In this document: piece after piece, positions 30,029 through 32,950 of the stretch | How the letters are laid out: every line of letters begins with the position of its first letter | Numbering within the stretch: the first letter of the stretch is position 1 | Assembly: GCA_016870365.1 (NCBI GenBank) | Contig: VGBW01000013.1 | Location: forward strand, 1-32,950 | Reading direction: 5' to 3' | Source of the DNA: Actinomycetota bacterium | GTDB taxonomy: Bacteria > Actinomycetota > Actinomycetes > Nanopelagicales > Nanopelagicaceae | Length of the DNA stretch: 32,950 nucleotides | The notes under the pieces: generated by a model | What the model was told of the DNA's origin: nothing | The model's database searches: none | The model's input: the letters and a program-made list of their open reading frames with translations, nothing else | Made by a program: the position numbers and the translations under genes

Positions 30029-30889
30029 TCATTCTAGGTAGGTCAGAGCATCTGCAATGATCGTAGGTCGGAACTCTTCACCGAGTGAGATATGTCCGTG
30101 TCCAGGAACGAAGCGGAGTTGAGAGCCTGGAATGTGTTTGGCTAGCCACTCGCTGTGAGCCTTAGGGACCATGTAGTCGTCATCACCTTGCCAGATCACT
30201 ACCGGCTTTTGGATTCGGTGGAGATCAAATCCGAAATCTCGAACAAACGCCAGATCATCATCAATCCAGCCAGTGAAACCATTCCGTAATGCGCGTCGTA
30301 GCGTCGCAGCATGCTGGTCTGCCACCCGTGGTGTGAGCGCTCGTTTATCAGCATCTCCAATCAATCCACCGAAAGCCTCGATGATCTGCTCGCCGGTCAC
30401 AGTTTGAAAACTTGGTGCGTTCTTCTCCATCCACGCAGTGATCGCTGCTTCTCCACGCAACGCTTCACCAAATTCATCGTGATTCTCGGGGCCCATTCCC
30501 TCAAGAAAATTCAGATCTTCGCGACCGGATTCACCAACGCCGGCCAAGGTAAACGATGCAACACATCGAGAATCTCGTGTCATGTTGAGCGAATGTGGGC
30601 CGCCACCTGACCATCCAATTGCGACGAAGGACTTAATCCCGAGATGATCCAAGACTTGGGCCTGATTCTGGAGATCATGGGCGACTGTCCGACCGCCCTT
30701 TCTCTCCGAAAGTCCATAACCCGGGCGAGATGTCGCAATCGCAGTTACTGTCGTAATTTCGTTGAGCCATGTGGACCACGCGGTGGCGTCTCCAGGCGTT
30801 CCATGTAAGAAAAGAATCGCTTTATCGCTGGAGATTCCATTATCTAAATATTCAAAAGCTCGACCATCACTCAGACGTAAAGTTGACAT
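30029..30889 (-). CDS. Alpha/beta hydrolase
   Basis: 286 residues. Alpha/beta-hydrolase landmarks: LFLHGTPGDA (oxyanion HG), SRPGYGLSE, nucleophile Ser94 in GWSGGG, a cap domain of about 90 residues, IWQGDDDYMVP (acid) and GHGHISL (His). The substrate cannot be told; family members include esterases, epoxide hydrolases and proline iminopeptidase-like enzymes. Start ATG 30889 lies ten bases after the stop of the YqhA-family gene, so the two form an operon; the frame extends 15 codons upstream, but into that gene. Confidence 0.82.
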   Translation of the reverse strand: MSTLRLSDGRAFEYLDNGISSDKAILFLHGTPGDATAWSTWLNEITTVTAIATSRPGYGLSERKGGRTVAHDLQNQAQVLDHLGIKSFVAIGWSGGGPHSLNMTRDSRCVASFTLAGVGESGREDLNFLEGMGPENHDEFGEALRGEAAITAWMEKNAPSFQTVTGEQIIEAFGGLIGDADKRALTPRVADQHAATLRRALRNGFTGWIDDDLAFVRDFGFDLHRIQKPVVIWQGDDDYMVPKAHSEWLAKHIPGSQLRFVPGHGHISLGEEFRPTIIADALTYLE

Positions 30890-30899
30890 AGTTGAGGGA

Positions 30900-31364
30900 C
30901 TACTCGGAACCATCTTTCTTTGTCGCAAAGGCAAAGATTGCCAGTCCGACCACGAGCGCGCCTGCGCCTACCCCGTAGGAGATCACATCTTCGGATCGAT
31001 TGGAGTCTACGAAGACTCCAACAAAAACGACAGCGATAATTGCGACAACCACCCCGATTAACTTGGATTTCAAATCATCGAGATTGTTCACTCGAAGCCA
31101 TAAAGGCACTTCGATATCGGTATCGATAAAGAGTTCATAGAGGCCATAACCGATGACCAGTAGTACTGTTCCAAGAAGAATCGCATCGATTGCAGTCAGA
31201 ACATCCACAATTGATTCCTTCAGCGACGAGCTTTCGGTAACGGCCTGGATGACCACGGTCACCATTGAGATTGAACCCTGGGCCATCAGAAGGAGGGCAC
31301 CAACGATCGAGGCGATGGCAGGGACAACGACTGCGAAACGAGTAAGGCCGAGGATGCGCTTCAT
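30900..31364 (-). CDS. YqhA-family (UPF0114) inner membrane protein
   Basis: 154 residues with four hydrophobic segments. The pattern AIDAILLGTVLLVIGYGLYELFI followed by LDDLKSKLIGVVVAIIAVVFV matches the YqhA/UPF0114 family (D-x-x-L-x-G-x-L-x-x-x, then LK-K). Function of the family is unknown. Start ATG 31364 has GGA five bases upstream; GTG 31373 is possible. First gene of a two-gene unit with the alpha/beta hydrolase. Confidence 0.82.
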   Translation of the reverse strand: MKRILGLTRFAVVVPAIASIVGALLLMAQGSISMVTVVIQAVTESSSLKESIVDVLTAIDAILLGTVLLVIGYGLYELFIDTDIEVPLWLRVNNLDDLKSKLIGVVVAIIAVVFVGVFVDSNRSEDVISYGVGAGALVVGLAIFAFATKKDGSE

Positions 31365-31422
31365 GAGTTCCACTCTATTCGACTCTTTGTTTTGAGACCA
31401 TCACCTAATAGATGTTGAAATG

Positions 31423-31464
31423 TGGGCTGTGAGGGGATCGAACCTGCGACCCGGTGACTAGGAG
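31423..31464 (-). repeat. tRNA-3'-half-like repeat, copy D
   Basis: Closest to a real tRNA of the three copies: reverse strand reads CTCCTAG, TCACC, GGGTC, GCAGG, TTCGATC, then CCCTCACAGCCCA. The T-stem again cannot pair and the 5' half is not adjacent. A fragment with a D-loop-like TTTGGTAGAG and a perfect GCCGA/TCGGC stem lies at 31561-31592 on the same strand. Confidence 0.55.
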
Positions 31465-31560
31465 TTAGCAGAAGATCTCTTAAGCACGACCAAACCACTG
31501 TTTTGAGTGCACCTTAGCCTGGATCTATCCGGAGAGCGACCCCATGGGAAGTTTTCTATT

Positions 31561-31592
31561 GCCGACTTAGATTCGGCTGTTCCTCTACCAAA
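31561..31592 (-). other. Possible 5'-half tRNA fragment with anticodon-like hairpin
   Basis: Reverse strand has TTTGGTAGAGG, then GCCGA-ATCTAAG-TCGGC: a 5-bp stem with a 7-base loop whose centre would be CTA. It lies about 100 bases upstream (minus-strand sense) of copy D. Similarity is limited to a few motifs; it may be chance. Confidence 0.25.
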
Positions 31593-31644
31593 GCATCGAC
31601 TGTGGGGCTTGGGAATTGAGCTTCGGTGGGATAATCGATCAGGA

Positions 31645-32950
31645 TTAGTTTCTAGTTATTTCAACCAAGTCTCCACCTGAAGTAGATTGCTTAACCAGGA
31701 TTGTGATGCCCTCAACCGTAACTTGCTCACCCTCGGCACGCGGACTTTCAAGTCGACGTGGGTCGCTCTTTTCTGCCGGGTAAACTCGAACGGGTCCGTA
31801 GCCGGATTTGATACTTGCGTCGACAACATAGACAAGAGCTCCAGCCTTCTTAAGGTTCCTATCTACCCCTTCAGCTCTTCTGCTTTCGACAACGACAACT
31901 TTAGATTTAGAAATAGGAACTACAACCGCCTTTATCCCCCCAACTTGAGCGATGGGTGTAAGAAGCTGAGTAATCTTGCCTCCGCTCATGCATGAGATTT
32001 GCGAATCCTCAAGCCAGTCCAAGAGCCATCGTTCCCACGCTAGGTAACCGGGTGAATTGGCGTTGAGGCTACTCAAACCCATTAACGAGAACTCGCCAAC
32101 AAAACGATGATAGTCGTAAGGATTGGTGGAATCTTCACCCTTGAATGCGTATAGATCGGGCAATCCGAGGGCGTGACCAAATTCGTGATTGAGCCAGATA
32201 TATTTCCAATTATTTAGATCGTATGCAGAAGTCGCTCCATTTGCAATGTAGGTGCCATCGAGCGTAATTCCACGTCCAAATATTGAAGCGAATGCTGGTC
32301 CGGCATTTCCGGTATCTCGCGCGTCAGGATTAGAGATGACCAATAGGGCATTCGCGCCACTGAAATCAACATCGGGATCAGCAAGCGTGACAGCTTCAGA
32401 AATGTAGTTTCGATGATGATTAAATGATTGATTAAGTGGAGCATATGATTTGCTTGTCCCACTCATTCGAAACCACTTGTAGGTGGGATCCAACGTAAAT
32501 TGCATCTTTCCGTAAGAAAGTTCGGAGAAGAGGTCTGAAGCTTGCGCGACTTTAGCAAAAGCCTGTTGGGGCGTCATGGTTGCTGGAGAATCTGGAAAAT
32601 CAACAAAGATAACTTTGGTTATGACACGACCAGTTGATTTCAAGCGATCGGAAATTCTCGGGAAACCTCCAATTGCAACATCGCCAAGACCATCTTGAAT
32701 TGCTAATTTGCAAGTTGATATATCGGATGTCTCTGAACTTGGCGTAGGAGTCGGTCTCGGAGTCAGAGTGGGAGATGGTGAGGTAGTCGGCGCTGGCGCC
32801 GGCGTCGGCATCGGTGAAGACGCTGGAGCAGGCGTTGGCGTGGGTTGAGCTATAGCAACAGCAACGCCTTTGCTCCAAGCTAGTTTCTTGCCTCTCTTGA
32901 CGCATGTGTACTTCTTGCCCTGGTAGGTCTTGGCGATCCCCGCCTTCGTG
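31645..32950 (-). CDS. Secreted M6-type metalloprotease (N-terminus cut by window edge)
   Basis: At least 434 residues; the frame is open through the window end, so the true start and signal peptide are outside. Order: a small Lys-rich motif (AKTYQGKKYTCVKRGKKL), a Pro-Thr/Pro-Ala/Ser linker of about 40 residues, then a peptidase domain. The zinc motif is HEFGH in LNHEFGHALGLPDLYAF (about 32150-32190), matching immune-inhibitor-A/M6-like enzymes; GEFSLMGLSSLN holds the downstream Met of the Met-turn. A C-terminal beta-rich part of about 120 residues follows. It is probably cell-surface-associated and digests extracellular protein. The linker resembles that of the TPR protein at 699. A methionine at 32811 inside the linker is not the start. 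Confidence 0.85.
   Translation of the reverse strand, partial: TKAGIAKTYQGKKYTCVKRGKKLAWSKGVAVAIAQPTPTPAPASSPMPTPAPAPTTSPSPTLTPRPTPTPSSETSDISTCKLAIQDGLGDVAIGGFPRISDRLKSTGRVITKVIFVDFPDSPATMTPQQAFAKVAQASDLFSELSYGKMQFTLDPTYKWFRMSGTSKSYAPLNQSFNHHRNYISEAVTLADPDVDFSGANALLVISNPDARDTGNAGPAFASIFGRGITLDGTYIANGATSAYDLNNWKYIWLNHEFGHALGLPDLYAFKGEDSTNPYDYHRFVGEFSLMGLSSLNANSPGYLAWERWLLDWLEDSQISCMSGGKITQLLTPIAQVGGIKAVVVPISKSKVVVVESRRAEGVDRNLKKAGALVYVVDASIKSGYGPVRVYPAEKSDPRRLESPRAEGEQVTVEGITILVKQSTSGGDLVEITRN

Noticed and set aside
1-32950. CRISPR arrays, transposases, rRNA genes, phage structural genes
   Set aside because: None seen: no regular short repeats with unique spacers and no matching protein frames.

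Overview
The window reads as chromosomal DNA of an actinobacterium. The evidence is the Streptomyces-type glutamine-synthetase-like amine ligases, the [3Fe-4S] ferredoxin/P450 set, the many GTG/TTG starts and the GTGA/ATGA start-stop overlaps. The moderate GC and the secreted Pro/Thr-linker proteins would suit a small-genome freshwater lineage such as Nanopelagicales. That placement is inference, because no rRNA or other marker gene is present.

Layout. (1) 1-1.7 kb: tail of a small membrane protein, a tRNA-Arg(CCT)-like 3' half, and a secreted TPR protein with a Pro-Thr repeat. (2) 1.7-6.9 kb: an ethanolamine-type module (APC permease; GlnA4-like gamma-glutamyl-amine ligase, aldehyde dehydrogenase and SDR). 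It looks like import, glutamylation and two-step oxidation of a small amino alcohol. (3) 7.1-20.8 kb: a larger catabolic supercluster with a second APC permease, an acetoacetate-decarboxylase-family enzyme, a second GS-like ligase, two class I amidotransferase-fold hydrolases, a cytochrome P450 with its ferredoxin and reductase, a MarR regulator, a homoprotocatechuate-type meta-cleavage trio (HpaE, HpaD, HpaG-like), a sigma-region-4-like small protein and an aromatic-amino-acid-type PLP decarboxylase. All four divergent promoter regions between 8.6 and 14.4 kb carry the same 18-bp palindrome (consensus TCGTTAGNATNCNAACGA, one copy weaker). They appear to be one regulon, probably controlled by the embedded MarR protein. 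The best guess is degradation of an amine that is first gamma-glutamylated, then oxidised by the P450, with an aromatic ring finally opened by the Hpa enzymes.

(4) 20.97-28.1 kb: a visibly AT-richer island with two divergent class II HDAC-fold amidohydrolases and a complete branched-chain-amino-acid-type ABC transporter. It is bounded by two copies of a degenerate tRNA-3'-half-like repeat; a third copy lies at 31.4 kb. The logic suggests import and deacylation of an acetylated amine or other amide. (5) 28.3-29.8 kb: a small cassette carrying ACC deaminase (acdS) and a truncated zinc-ribbon-like ORF between two copies of a ~60-bp direct repeat. (6) 29.8-33 kb: alpha/beta hydrolase, YqhA-family membrane protein, the third tRNA-like repeat, and a secreted M6-type metalloprotease cut by the window edge.

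Overall the window is an accessory region specialised in nitrogen and carbon recovery from amines, acyl-amines and ACC. It seems to have been assembled by repeated insertion at tRNA-like attachment sites. No integrase, transposase, intact tRNA, rRNA or CRISPR array was found.
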